64,000 nt of DNA, taken from an uncultured Dysgonomonas sp. (GTDB lineage: Bacteria; Bacteroidota; Bacteroidia; Bacteroidales; Dysgonomonadaceae). The position numbers and the translations under genes are program-made. The stretch is from assembly GCA_945273835.1 (NCBI GenBank), contig CALYPL010000008.1:1-64000 (forward strand). Direction: 5' to 3'. This document shows positions 44,479-53,415 of this stretch, in pieces (position 1 is the stretch's first letter; each line of letters starts with the position of its first letter). The notes below the pieces were generated by a model that did no database searches, had not been told where the DNA came from, and worked only from the letters and a program-made list of their open reading frames with translations.

Positions 44479-45369
44479 ATGAATGTTATGAGAAAAATAT
44501 TCTTTCTATTTGTTCTTTTATTTAGCTGTTTAACAGCTTCCCGTTTATCAGCTCAAGAAAAAACGTTTAAGCTGATCAGTTATAATGTTTATTGGGGTAT
44601 GAAGCAGGATTCGACAGAACACAAGAGTAAATTTTCTCAATGGATAAAACAACAAGATCCTGACATTCTTGCACTTCAGGAAATGAATGGTTTTACGCAG
44701 CAAGAATTACAAAAGTTTGCAGAATCATACGGTCATCCTTATGCCTTCATTGTCAGAGAACCATTTGCGGATGGTTCAGTTAGCTTTCCGGTAGCAATAA
44801 CATCTAAATATCCGATAGTTAACGTACATAAAATCGTTGAAAACTGTGTACATGGTGTTTTGATTGCGGAGATTGAGGGTTATCATTTTATAATAACACA
44901 TTTTCACCCATTTTCATCAGAAAAAAGAGTTTCTGAAATAGATCAGATTTTAGCAACAGTAAAATCTAAACCTGATGATTGGAAATGGCTTTTTATGGGA
45001 GACTTAAATTCTGTATCCCCTCTTGATAAGAGTGAATATGATAATAATTTGTTGCGTGATTTTATAAGAGAGGATAAAAAGAAGCGGCCTTATAATGAAA
45101 ATTTGAAGGATAATGAACTGGATTACTCAATACAGCAGAAAATTCTTGACTTTGGATTTGTGGATGCCTTTAAAAATTTTCATCCAAAGTTTGAACCTTC
45201 GGCACCAACAAAATTATTTTATGATCAGTCAAAACATCCATTGCGGTATGATTACCTATACGTAAGTAAAAACATGAAAGATAAAATGGTAAAATGTGAC
45301 TTGATTAAAGATGATTTTACAGATGTATATTCTGACCATTACCCTGTTGTATTAATGTTTAATAAATGA
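44479..45369 (+). CDS. Exported endonuclease/exonuclease/phosphatase-fold enzyme
   Basis: A 296-residue EEP superfamily protein with a signal peptide (cleavage near SRLSAQ; ATG 44488 is an alternative start). The catalytic set is complete: ISYNVYWG (Asn), ALQEMN (metal Glu), FMGDLNSV (Asp-Asn) and SDHYPVV (Asp-His). Because it is exported, a nuclease role is less likely than a phosphodiesterase or phosphatase acting on lipids or phospho-sugars; the sphingomyelinase branch has the same fold. It is the third gene of the GH3 unit and precedes a histidine phosphatase by 28 nt. Confidence 0.88.
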   Translation: MNVMRKIFFLFVLLFSCLTASRLSAQEKTFKLISYNVYWGMKQDSTEHKSKFSQWIKQQDPDILALQEMNGFTQQELQKFAESYGHPYAFIVREPFADGSVSFPVAITSKYPIVNVHKIVENCVHGVLIAEIEGYHFIITHFHPFSSEKRVSEIDQILATVKSKPDDWKWLFMGDLNSVSPLDKSEYDNNLLRDFIREDKKKRPYNENLKDNELDYSIQQKILDFGFVDAFKNFHPKFEPSAPTKLFYDQSKHPLRYDYLYVSKNMKDKMVKCDLIKDDFTDVYSDHYPVVLMFNK

Positions 45370-45397
45370 TTTTACTAATTTTCAATATAATTTAATC

Positions 45398-46204
45398 ATG
45401 AAGAAGAATTTATTATTTGTATTTGTAGCATTGCTTGCACTTGTTCCTGCTGTAAATGCTCAAAAGAAGGGAAATAAAAAAAATAAAGATAATACAGTTG
45501 TACTTTATATAGCTCGTCACGGTAAGACGATGTTGAATACACTTGATCGCGTACAAGGATGGGCTGATACTCCACTAACTCCTGCAGGTATTGAAGTTGC
45601 AGAATATTTGGGAGAAGGACTTAAACTTGAAGGTGTAGATTTTAAAGCCGCATATTCAAGTGATTTGGGTAGAGCAAGACAAACTGCACGTATTGTACTT
45701 GATTCAAAAGGACAAAAAGATATGAATATTATCGAAGTTCCTGGAGTAAGAGAAACTAACTTCGGTAGCTATGAAGGTGATACAAATCATCGTATGTGGA
45801 CAGATGCCGCTTTGTATTTACACTACAAATCACAAAAAGAACTAATGGCTGCTATGGCTAAAAATCCTGAAGTTTTACAACAAGCAATGTCGGCTTTTAA
45901 AGCATTAGATACACTTGGAATGGGTGAAGATTATATGGATGTTAAGACCCGTGGACAAAAAGCTATACGCGAAATTGCCGAAAAAGAGGCTGCAAATGGC
46001 GGTGGCAATATTTTACTTGTATCGCATGGTATGGCAATCGGTAATTTCTTGTCAGATATTGATAGTTCAGGTAAAAAAGCGCCTGTCGGTCATATGGGAA
46101 ATGCAGCTGTAAGTAAATTAATTTATAAAGATGGTAAATTTACTTTAGAGTCATTCGGCGATATGAGCTATGTAGAAAAAGGCAAAGCTGCAGCAGTAAA
46201 ATAA
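45398..46204 (+). CDS. Exported histidine phosphatase (phosphoglycerate mutase-like)
   Basis: A 268-residue histidine phosphatase superfamily (branch 1) protein with a signal peptide (cleavage near AVNAQ) and a basic linker. The catalytic RHGKT is at about residues 41-45, GWADTPLTPAG follows, RETNFGSYEG holds the acidic residue, and VSHGMA the second catalytic His. An exported member is likely a phosphomonoesterase rather than a metabolic mutase. Lying directly after the EEP enzyme, it could remove the monoester left after the diester is cut; this is an inference. Confidence 0.92.
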   Translation: MKKNLLFVFVALLALVPAVNAQKKGNKKNKDNTVVLYIARHGKTMLNTLDRVQGWADTPLTPAGIEVAEYLGEGLKLEGVDFKAAYSSDLGRARQTARIVLDSKGQKDMNIIEVPGVRETNFGSYEGDTNHRMWTDAALYLHYKSQKELMAAMAKNPEVLQQAMSAFKALDTLGMGEDYMDVKTRGQKAIREIAEKEAANGGGNILLVSHGMAIGNFLSDIDSSGKKAPVGHMGNAAVSKLIYKDGKFTLESFGDMSYVEKGKAAAVK

Positions 46205-46266
46205 TATCTGAATATTAAAACTATATATAAATATGTGTAGTTTAGATGTTTATAAATGTAAATTTT

Positions 46267-46274
46267 TATATTTG
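46267..46274 (+). promoter_or_regulatory. Candidate internal promoter of the second GH3 gene
   Basis: TATATTTG fits the -7 consensus, with TTTA at 46241-46244 near the -33 position. A leader of about 55 nt with a GUAA-capped hairpin (46292-46309) would follow. Confidence 0.4.
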
Positions 46275-46291
46275 AAAGTTAATTAATGTGA

Positions 46292-46309
46292 CCGGTTAGT
46301 AATAACCGG
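46292..46309 (+). promoter_or_regulatory. Stable leader hairpin before the second GH3 gene
   Basis: CCGGTTA (46292-46298) pairs perfectly with TAACCGG (46303-46309) around GTAA, a GNRA-type tetraloop. No T-run follows, so it is more likely an mRNA-stability or regulatory element than a terminator. Confidence 0.45.
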
Positions 46310-46337
46310 CTCTTAATATGAATAAAAATCAATAAGC

Positions 46338-48773
46338 ATGAAAAAAACATTAGCAAGCATAGCTGCTCTCGGTGTAGCTATATCTATTAACAGTCAGACC
46401 GTATCTACGGGCCCGAAACAAGTTTCGTTGGCAAGTGGAAAAGGTAAAACTGAGTCAAACATGGGGTTACCTAAAAAACAGCAAATTCTTGATCTGATGT
46501 CCAGATTGAGTAATGATGATAAGATCAATCTTGTAAAAGGTACAGGAATGGTCGGTTTTGATATGCTGACAGGTTTTGATGATATAAACCCTGTTGTTAA
46601 TATCAAAACAGACGATTATATGGTAGAAGGTGCGGCAGGTTCAACTATGCCTATGCCTCAATATCAATTGCCTGCTATAATATTTACAGATGGTCCTGCC
46701 GGAGTTCGTATAAACCCTAAACGTAAAGGTGAAAACAGAACGTTCTATGCTACAGGTTTTCCCGTTGGTTCACTTTTGGCGTGTACATGGGATGTTGAAT
46801 TGACAGAGTCAGTAGGTAAGGCAATCGGAAACGAAGCCTTGGAATACGGTTCAGATATCCAACTTGCACCTGCTTTAAACATAATGCGTAGCCCATTATG
46901 CGGACGTAACTTCGAATATTATTCTGAAGATCCAGTTGTAGCAGGAAAAATTGCATCTTCAGTTACAAAAGGAATCCAATCAAATGGAGTAGGGGTTTCA
47001 TTGAAACATTTTGCCGCTAATAATAGTGAGCGTAACCGTATGGGGATAGACGTGCATGTTTCACAACGTGCTTTAAGAGAAATCTATCTTAAAGGTTTTG
47101 AAATAGCAGTTAAGGAATCTAATCCTAAGACCATTATGTCGTCTTACAATAAGATTAATGGAACTTATACTTCAGCTTCGTACGATTTGTTAACAACAAT
47201 ATTGCGTAAAGAATGGGGCTTCAAAGGTCTTGTAATGACAGACTGGTTTGGCGGTTATAGCGGATTATCAAATCTATCTGATAAACGCCAGTCATTGGAT
47301 GATAAAGGTGAACAACTTGCAAACGAACAAATCAAAGCCGGAAATGATCTTTTAATGCCCGGAACTAAGCAACAGGTTGAATATCTGAAAAAAGACCTTC
47401 AATCGGGTAAATTGACTCAGCAAGAGCTTGACGAATGTGTTTACCGTGTATTGGAAATGATCTTTGATTCTCCCAAAATGAAAGGATATCCTTGCTCTAA
47501 TAATCCTGACTTGAAATCTCATGCAGAATTAACAAGAAGTGCTGCTTCAGAAGGTATGGTTTTATTGAAAAATGATGCTTCGACACTTCCATTATCAAAC
47601 AATATTAAAAAACTTGCTGTATTCGGTAGCCTTTCATACGATTTCATAGCAGGTGGTACAGGTAGCGGAAACGTTTATAAAGCGTATACAGTTTCTTTAT
47701 TAGATGGATTAGCAAATGCCGGATTTACTGTTGATAACAAAGTTTCAGTAGTTTATCAGTCATTTTTGAAGAAAGAAAAAGAAAGATTAGCTAAAGGAGC
47801 AAAGAACTTGTTGATGTTGTTACCTCAAATGGCTCAACCTACTCTTAAAGAATCTTTGATAAAAGAAAGTGCTAAAAACAACGATGTAGCCGTTATCACA
47901 ATCGGTCGCAGCTCTGGTGAAATGGACGATAGAGCTTTAAATGGAGATTTTTATTTGACAGATGAAGAACGTAATTTGATTAATCAAGTTACAGATGTTT
48001 ACCATGCTCAAGGAAAGAAAGTAGTTGTAGTATTAAATGTTGGTGCTGTTATCGAAATGTCAAGCTGGAGAGATAAACCAGATGCTATATTATTGGCATG
48101 GTTCCCAGGTCAAGAAGCAGGTAACTCTGTTGCTGATGTATTGACAGGAAAAACTAATCCTTCAGGAAAACTGACAATGACTATTCCTGCGAAATATGAA
48201 GACCTGCCAAATGCTGATAATTTCCAGGGAACTCCAATTGAAAAACCAACAGATGTAATGTATAAAGATGGTATTTATGTAGGTTATCGTTACTTCAATT
48301 CATTTAATGTTAAACCGGCATATGAATTCGGTTATGGACTTTCATATACAACATTCGATTATTCGAATATCAAATTGAGTGCTACAGACTTCAAACATGA
48401 AATATTTGTGACAGTAGATGTACGCAATTCAGGTAATGTAGCCGGCAAAGAAGTTGTTCAATTGTATCTGTCTGCACCTAAAGGTGCTGTAGATAAACCT
48501 ACAAAAGAATTGAAAGGATTTGCTAAAACTAGATTATTGCAACCCGGAGAAACTCAAACTCTATACTTCCGTCTGACAGAAAAAGATTTGGCATCATTCA
48601 ATCCTCAGCAAGTAGCTTGGATTGCTGATAAAGGTACTTATAAAGTAGAAATTGCTGCATCATCACTTAATGTGAAACAAAGCTCTACCTTTACTTTAGC
48701 AAATAACGTAGTAGTTGAGAAAGTAAACGACGTTCTTAATCAAGATGTAGATTTTGCTGAGATCAAAAGATAA
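46338..48773 (+). CDS. Exported glycoside hydrolase family 3 beta-glucosidase-like enzyme
   Basis: An 811-residue GH3 protein with a signal peptide (cleavage near SINSQ). The barrel has FTDGPAGVRI, the substrate-binding KHFAANNSE near 223 and the nucleophile Asp302 in GLVMTDWFGG. The sandwich domain has RSSGEMDDR, whose Glu is the likely acid/base. A fibronectin III-like domain closes the protein (ELKGFAKTRLLQPGE). This is the complete three-domain beta-glucosidase/xylosidase architecture. It is the last gene of the unit, ended by a terminator. Confidence 0.95.
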   Translation: MKKTLASIAALGVAISINSQTVSTGPKQVSLASGKGKTESNMGLPKKQQILDLMSRLSNDDKINLVKGTGMVGFDMLTGFDDINPVVNIKTDDYMVEGAAGSTMPMPQYQLPAIIFTDGPAGVRINPKRKGENRTFYATGFPVGSLLACTWDVELTESVGKAIGNEALEYGSDIQLAPALNIMRSPLCGRNFEYYSEDPVVAGKIASSVTKGIQSNGVGVSLKHFAANNSERNRMGIDVHVSQRALREIYLKGFEIAVKESNPKTIMSSYNKINGTYTSASYDLLTTILRKEWGFKGLVMTDWFGGYSGLSNLSDKRQSLDDKGEQLANEQIKAGNDLLMPGTKQQVEYLKKDLQSGKLTQQELDECVYRVLEMIFDSPKMKGYPCSNNPDLKSHAELTRSAASEGMVLLKNDASTLPLSNNIKKLAVFGSLSYDFIAGGTGSGNVYKAYTVSLLDGLANAGFTVDNKVSVVYQSFLKKEKERLAKGAKNLLMLLPQMAQPTLKESLIKESAKNNDVAVITIGRSSGEMDDRALNGDFYLTDEERNLINQVTDVYHAQGKKVVVVLNVGAVIEMSSWRDKPDAILLAWFPGQEAGNSVADVLTGKTNPSGKLTMTIPAKYEDLPNADNFQGTPIEKPTDVMYKDGIYVGYRYFNSFNVKPAYEFGYGLSYTTFDYSNIKLSATDFKHEIFVTVDVRNSGNVAGKEVVQLYLSAPKGAVDKPTKELKGFAKTRLLQPGETQTLYFRLTEKDLASFNPQQVAWIADKGTYKVEIAASSLNVKQSSTFTLANNVVVEKVNDVLNQDVDFAEIKR

Positions 48774-48827
48774 ATAAAAGACTTTGCTTTTCCTTATTAT
48801 TGGGGAAGTAAACTTAATAAATTGATT

Positions 48828-48858
48828 AAACGGTTAGAACTGACAGTTCTGACCGTTT
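48828..48858 (+). terminator. Terminator of the GH3/phosphatase operon
   Basis: AAACGGTTAGAAC (48828-48840) pairs with GTTCTGACCGTTT (48846-48858) with one T-G wobble around a 5-nt loop, followed by more T. Confidence 0.85.
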
Positions 48859-49288
48859 TTTTTGAAATCGAATTAGTTTGAAATAATTTATAGATAAGTA
48901 TATTAGTATAATGTATTTTTACTTAATTATCTATGCTGATTTTACTCAGAATGATTCTTTTGTATAAGAATACTTTTCAATAAAAGAAGTAATATGAAAC
49001 AGGTTATGTGAAGTTGAACAAATGAAACTTTATCTGATATGCCTATTTCTCATACTGTTATTTGTAGTATATATGTAGCTCTATAATTCTATAATTCCCG
49101 GTTTTTTCGATGTATTTTAAAACCTATTTTATAAAATAATCTTGATGTTAAATTTTACATTTTCTACATTTTTTCTACAAAGTGCAAATAATGTAGGAAA
49201 AGGTAGTAAAAACAAGAAAAATTGAAGTTTTTTAATTCAATCTAATTTAATCAAAAGCATTACAGAAGATAAACAGAAAGGGTAAAAC

Positions 49289-49320
49289 AAATAAACACCC
49301 CGTTTTAGAGTGTTTATTTG
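49289..49320 (-). terminator. Terminator of tmRNA
   Basis: CAAATAAACAC (49288-49298) and GTGTTTATTTG (49310-49320) are perfect complements around an 11-nt loop. On the minus strand the hairpin directly follows the tmRNA 3' end and is followed by TTTTA. Confidence 0.75.
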
Positions 49321-49716
49321 TGGAGCTGGAGAGACTCGAACTCTCGTCCAAACAAGGAAGCAACTTGCTTTCTACATGCTTATCTTCGCCTTCAATTGTA
49401 GGGAACAGGCAAGACCGAAGCCACCAACCTGAACCTTAGCTTCTTAATTTTAGAATTGGATCGAAGCTTTCCAATTCCTATTTCCGATTTACCTGCACCA
49501 CCTGATCGGTACGCTTCGGAACAATAGCTTCCGGGTGATGTCTTGTCCATGACCTTGTCACGGATTAAGCTAGTAATCTACTATGATTCGATTAAGCAGC
49601 AAGAGCGTAATTTTCGTTGCCAGTTAAAATTTTGATGTCTATGATTAAAGTGCTATACATCAATGCACTGCATGCTTACAAATTGTTTCATCTCGCTGTC
49701 AAAACCAGTCAGCCCC
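49321..49716 (-). ncRNA. ssrA: Transfer-messenger RNA (tmRNA)
   Basis: About 396 nt. On the minus strand the 5' end reads GGGGCTGACTGGTTTTGAC, the usual tmRNA start, and the 3' end has the T-arm GAGAGTTCGAGTCTCTC and closing CAGCTCC, which pairs with GGGGCTG through one G-U. The CCA tail does not appear to be fully encoded. The tag frame at 49592-49621 encodes GNENYALAA and a TAA stop, matching the NYALAA-ending tags of Bacteroidota. With SmpB it rescues stalled ribosomes and marks proteins for degradation. Confidence 0.97.
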
Positions 49717-49936
49717 ATGAAGTTTTATTATAATATTATATAATAATCAGATAATCTGTATCAGACAATTAAATGAATTACATATCTGATTAATATTATC
49801 TTGCAAAGATAAGTATTTTTCTAAGATTATAAAAGTTGATTTTATTAATTGAAATAAATCAGTGAACTAATTATATGAGTTAGTCTTTTTCAATGGGAAT
49901 AGTTCTCAAATTTTAGAGATGGCAGGAGCTAAAATA

Positions 49937-49965
49937 AAAAGGAAGCTGATTATTAGCTTCCTTTT
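49937..49965 (-). terminator. Terminator of the kor operon
   Basis: AAAAGGAAGCT (49937-49947) is perfectly complementary to AGCTTCCTTTT (49955-49965) around a 7-nt loop. On the minus strand it follows the last kor gene by 25 nt and ends in a T-run. Confidence 0.85.
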
Positions 49966-49989
49966 ATATATTTGAATTAAATGAATAAT

Positions 49990-50541
49990 TCAGGGTCTGT
50001 TTTCTTCTACAATAGCTTCCATACCTTTGATTATGGCTTTCTCATTCATCGGCAATAATTTATGATGTCTTTCAGGCAATGATTTCTTCAAGCCTTGCAT
50101 AACATGTTCTAAATCCACAACAGGACAAACTTTTAGTAAGCCTCCCAATACAACCATATTGAATACTTGCTGGTTTTGCATTTGAGTAGCAATGTCCATG
50201 GCATCTATTTTATAGATAAACACATCTTTACGAGTAGGAGGTGTCTGAAATCCACTCGGATCATAAATAATTATTCCTCCCGGCTTTACATGCTGTTCAA
50301 ATTTATTTAATGATGGTTGATTGAGTATGATTGCCACATCGTACTCGTTTACAATTGGCGAACTGATAGGATCGTCACTTAGAATTACGGTGACGTTGGC
50401 AGTTCCGCCACGTTGTTCGGGTCCATAAGACGGGAACCAAGTAACTTCTTTTTGTTCCATCAAACCTGAATAGGCTAAGATTTTTCCCATCGACAAAACG
50501 CCTTGTCCGCCGAAACCAGCTATAACTATCTCTGTTATCAT
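49990..50541 (-). CDS. korC: 2-oxoacid:ferredoxin oxidoreductase gamma subunit
   Basis: A 183-residue protein with the gamma-subunit signature VIAGFGGQGVLSMGKILA at residues 6-23 and PSYGPEQRGGTANV near residue 38. It is the last of four kor genes with 13-23 nt spacing. The complex oxidises 2-oxoglutarate (or a branched-chain 2-oxoacid) with CoA and reduces ferredoxin in the cytoplasm. The exact 2-oxoacid cannot be told from sequence. Confidence 0.95.
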   Translation of the reverse strand: MITEIVIAGFGGQGVLSMGKILAYSGLMEQKEVTWFPSYGPEQRGGTANVTVILSDDPISSPIVNEYDVAIILNQPSLNKFEQHVKPGGIIIYDPSGFQTPPTRKDVFIYKIDAMDIATQMQNQQVFNMVVLGGLLKVCPVVDLEHVMQGLKKSLPERHHKLLPMNEKAIIKGMEAIVEENRP

Positions 50542-50555
50542 GTTTCTGTGTACTT

Positions 50556-51317
50556 TTAGGTGTTTTTTAATTCTCCCAATGGATAAAAGGGAAACATATG
50601 TTCAACCATCCAGTCATTTGAAGCGGCAGGAGTCATCTTCCATCCGGAACTGCATGTTGATACAATTTCGACAATAGACAATCCTTTATTTTCCATTGCA
50701 TTTTCAAATGCTTTTTTTATCACTCGCTTGGTTTTTTTTACGGCTGCTGCTGTGTGTACTGCATTTCTCGACGCCATACAAACACCCGGAAGCTGAGCTA
50801 ATAGTTCAGTGATTTTTAACGGGTATCCATGCAAATTTATATCTCTTCCACCGGGAGAGGTCGATGTTTTCATGTGATCAAGGGTAGTTGGAGCCATTTG
50901 TCCTCCGGTCATACCGTAAATACCGTTATTGATAAATATAATGACAATATTTTCCCCTCTGTTAGCTGCATGAATAGTTTCGGCTGTTCCGATAGCAGCA
51001 AGGTCACCGTCTCCCTGATAAGTAAATACCATTTTTTTAGGATTAAGACGTTTTACGGCAGTAGCTACAGCAGGAGCGCGTCCGTGTGCAGCTTCAATCC
51101 AATCTACATCAAGATAATTATAAGCAAAAACCGCACAGCCGACTGGAGCAATTGCAATAGTTTCTTCTTCTAATTCCATCTCTTGAATTACTTCCGCCAA
51201 TATTTTATGCACAACCCCGTGCGAACATCCGGGACAATAATGTAGCGGAGTTTCGTTCATCAATTCGGGTTTAGCGTATACTAAAGTGCCTGATTCTATT
51301 ATTTCTTTTTTATTCAT
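50556..51317 (-). CDS. korB: 2-oxoacid:ferredoxin oxidoreductase beta subunit (thiamin-binding)
   Basis: A 253-residue subunit. HYCPGCSHGVVHKIL holds the CPGC motif near residue 27, and the thiamin diphosphate-binding GDGDLAAIG with NNGIYGMTGGQMAPTT follows in the middle. Length matches KorB. It binds TPP and forms the active site with KorA. Confidence 0.95.
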   Translation of the reverse strand: MNKKEIIESGTLVYAKPELMNETPLHYCPGCSHGVVHKILAEVIQEMELEEETIAIAPVGCAVFAYNYLDVDWIEAAHGRAPAVATAVKRLNPKKMVFTYQGDGDLAAIGTAETIHAANRGENIVIIFINNGIYGMTGGQMAPTTLDHMKTSTSPGGRDINLHGYPLKITELLAQLPGVCMASRNAVHTAAAVKKTKRVIKKAFENAMENKGLSIVEIVSTCSSGWKMTPAASNDWMVEHMFPFYPLGELKNT

Positions 51318-51330
51318 TGCACTAATTTTC

Positions 51331-52413
51331 TCAGAATTTAGTTTTCAGAGCATCCACAATTTCATTTGGGGTAGGGATTATTCCTCCTAATCGTCCAAAA
51401 AACTCAACTTTGGTTTTCCCATTCACAGCTAAACGAACATCTTCAACCATTTGTCCGGCATTCATCTCAACCGTAAGAAAGCCTTTCACTTTAGAGGCAT
51501 AATGTTCGATTATTTTTGAAGGATAAGGCCATAGTGTTATTGGTCTGATCAGACCAACTTTTAAACCTTCCTTACGGGTTATTTCCATAGCTTTCTGACA
51601 GATTCGGGCTGATGACCCGAATGCCACTAAGATATAATCCGCATCTTCGCAATTTATTTCTTCATATAAATCCAAATCTCTCACAATCTGGGCGTACTTA
51701 CGTTGTAAACGAAGATTGTTTTCTTCCATTTTTGAAGAGTCGAGCTCTAAAGTTGTGATAATATTAGGTTTATGACCTTTAGGCTTCCCCAATGTTGCCC
51801 ATGGGCATTGTTTTCTTATTTCGTCATCCGTCCGTCTGCGTTTGTAGGGTGGAAGTACAACTTTTTCCATCATCTGACCGATAACACCATCTGTTAATAT
51901 CATTGCCGGTGTCTGATACTTGAATGCCAAGTCAAACCCTAAAACAACGTGATCTGCCATTTCCTGAACGGAAGCAGGCGCTAATGTTATCAGCTTATAA
52001 TCGCCGTGGCCTCCTCCTTTGACAGCTTGGAAATAGTCAGCCTGAGAAGGTTGTATTGTTCCAAGTCCGGGACCGCCACGCATGACGTTAATTATCAGGC
52101 ATGGCAATTCACCTGCTGCAATATAGGATACTCCCTCGAGCATAAGGCTTACGCCGGGGCTTGATGAAGAAGTCATCACGGCTTTTCCGCATGAAGCTCC
52201 ACCATAAACCATGTTTATAGATGCAGTTTCGCTTTCTGCCTGAAGGACAACCATACCGGTTGTGTTCCAAGGGGCTTCGGACATTAATGTTTCCATTATT
52301 TCCGATTGTGGGGTTATAGGATAACCGAAATAACCATCGGCTCCATATCTAATAGCAGCCAAAGCAATGGCTTCATTTCCTTTCAATAATAATATCTCAT
52401 CTGATTCTGACAT
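51331..52413 (-). CDS. korA: 2-oxoacid:ferredoxin oxidoreductase alpha subunit
   Basis: A 360-residue subunit with the pyrimidine-binding domain: LKGNEAIALAAIRYGADGYFGYPIT opens the protein, and QAESETASINMVYGGASCGK and TSSSSPGVSLMLEG carry the family motifs. The C-terminal transketolase-like domain begins near residue 250 (ADYILVAFGSSARI). KorA pairs with KorB; both are flanked by KorD and KorC in the standard korDABC order. Confidence 0.95.
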   Translation of the reverse strand: MSESDEILLLKGNEAIALAAIRYGADGYFGYPITPQSEIMETLMSEAPWNTTGMVVLQAESETASINMVYGGASCGKAVMTSSSSPGVSLMLEGVSYIAAGELPCLIINVMRGGPGLGTIQPSQADYFQAVKGGGHGDYKLITLAPASVQEMADHVVLGFDLAFKYQTPAMILTDGVIGQMMEKVVLPPYKRRRTDDEIRKQCPWATLGKPKGHKPNIITTLELDSSKMEENNLRLQRKYAQIVRDLDLYEEINCEDADYILVAFGSSARICQKAMEITRKEGLKVGLIRPITLWPYPSKIIEHYASKVKGFLTVEMNAGQMVEDVRLAVNGKTKVEFFGRLGGIIPTPNEIVDALKTKF

Positions 52414-52436
52414 AGCTTATAATTAAGTAAGTGACT

Positions 52437-52679
52437 TTACTGATCGGCACTTTCTATTTTCATTTTATATATGGTTAAGCATGCGTCAGGGCATACGTAT
52501 CCACAATTAGCACATCCGATACAAGCATCGGGATTTTTCATGTAGACATAATGGTAACCTTTCAAGTTTACATTACGAGGTTGTAATTCAAGTACGTCGC
52601 AAGGGCATGACACTACACAAAGGTCACATCCTTTACAGCGTTCTTCATTTACAACTACCGTTCCTTTAATTTTTGCCAT
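52437..52679 (-). CDS. korD: 2-oxoacid:ferredoxin oxidoreductase delta (2x4Fe-4S) subunit
   Basis: An 80-residue ferredoxin-like subunit with two CxxCxxCxxxCP-type clusters: CKGCDLCVVSCPCD and CIGCANCGYVCPDA. It is the electron exit of the Kor complex and the first gene of the operon. A -7-like box lies 37 nt upstream. Confidence 0.95.
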   Translation of the reverse strand: MAKIKGTVVVNEERCKGCDLCVVSCPCDVLELQPRNVNLKGYHYVYMKNPDACIGCANCGYVCPDACLTIYKMKIESADQ

Positions 52680-52716
52680 ATGTACTATTTTTTATTGATC
52701 TTTATGAAATCCTCCG

Positions 52717-52724
52717 CAAAGTTA
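52717..52724 (-). promoter_or_regulatory. Candidate -7 box of the kor operon
   Basis: On the minus strand it reads TAACTTTG, an exact TAnnTTTG fit, about 37 bases before the korD ATG. The -33 region is only TGTT. Confidence 0.45.
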
Positions 52725-52783
52725 AAGTTATTTTATAGCTAACAGGTATACTTCCTATTATAATCTCAATATTTTACAGTAAA

Positions 52784-53257
52784 TTAAATTAGCGTAGCAA
52801 CAGTTATTGGAATAACTTTGGTAAGATCTTCGGGCGATATTTGTATTTGCAAACCTCTTTTACCTGCACTAATGTATATGTAATCGAATGTCTTACATGA
52901 TTGGTCGATATATGTGGGAAAAGTCTTCTTCATTCCTATCGGAGAACATGCACCTCTGATATAACCTGTAATCGGTAATAAATCTTTCATCGGTAACATA
53001 TCGCAATTTTTATTGCCAGATATTAATGCCGCATGTTTTAGGTTAAGTTCTTTTGACCCCGGAATGACACAAATAAAATATCCGGTTTTGTCGCCTTTCA
53101 AAACAAGGGTTTTAAAAACCTGATCCACCGGTTCGCCAAGTTGCTCGGCTACGTGTACAGCACTTAGATCAGACTCATCTACCTCGTAAGGAATGAGCGA
53201 ATAATCAATATTCTCTTTATCTAATATTCGTACAGCGTTTGTTTTGGATATTTTCAT
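52784..53257 (-). CDS. ybaK: YbaK/EbsC family Cys-tRNA(Pro) deacylase
   Basis: A 157-residue YbaK domain protein. The catalytic lysine lies in VFKTLVLKG near residue 46, and RGACSPIGMKK near residues 104-114 and CVIPGSKELNLK near residue 65 are typical substrate-pocket segments. The family hydrolyses Cys-tRNA(Pro) made by error by prolyl-tRNA synthetase. The window's ProRS lacks the editing insertion, so this free-standing editor is a sensible partner. It stands alone between nifJ and the kor operon. Confidence 0.93.
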   Translation of the reverse strand: MKISKTNAVRILDKENIDYSLIPYEVDESDLSAVHVAEQLGEPVDQVFKTLVLKGDKTGYFICVIPGSKELNLKHAALISGNKNCDMLPMKDLLPITGYIRGACSPIGMKKTFPTYIDQSCKTFDYIYISAGKRGLQIQISPEDLTKVIPITVATLI

Positions 53258-53358
53258 GCTGTTCCCATCGACTTTTATCTTGAATATATGTATGATTTAT
53301 AATGTGAAGATGTATAACTTTTAGAGTAAAATCATTTTTTATCAAATTTCAAAAGAAG

Positions 53359-53393
53359 AAAGAGGAGACAACTAAACAAATTATCTCCTCTTT
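53359..53393 (-). terminator. Terminator of nifJ
   Basis: AAAGAGGAGA (53359-53368) pairs with TCTCCTCTTT (53384-53393) around a 15-nt loop, 23 nt after the nifJ stop on the minus strand. Confidence 0.75.
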
Positions 53394-53415
53394 TATAGAG
53401 TTTATAAATCACATT

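Larger units (their letters stand above)
48774..49320 (+). other. Intergenic region between the GH3 unit and tmRNA
   Basis: The first 85 bases hold the GH3 terminator and the last 32 the tmRNA terminator. Between them, about 400 AT-rich bases contain no convincing gene. One 18-codon hydrophobic reading frame (49022-49078) is listed as a finding because of its composition. Confidence 0.6.
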
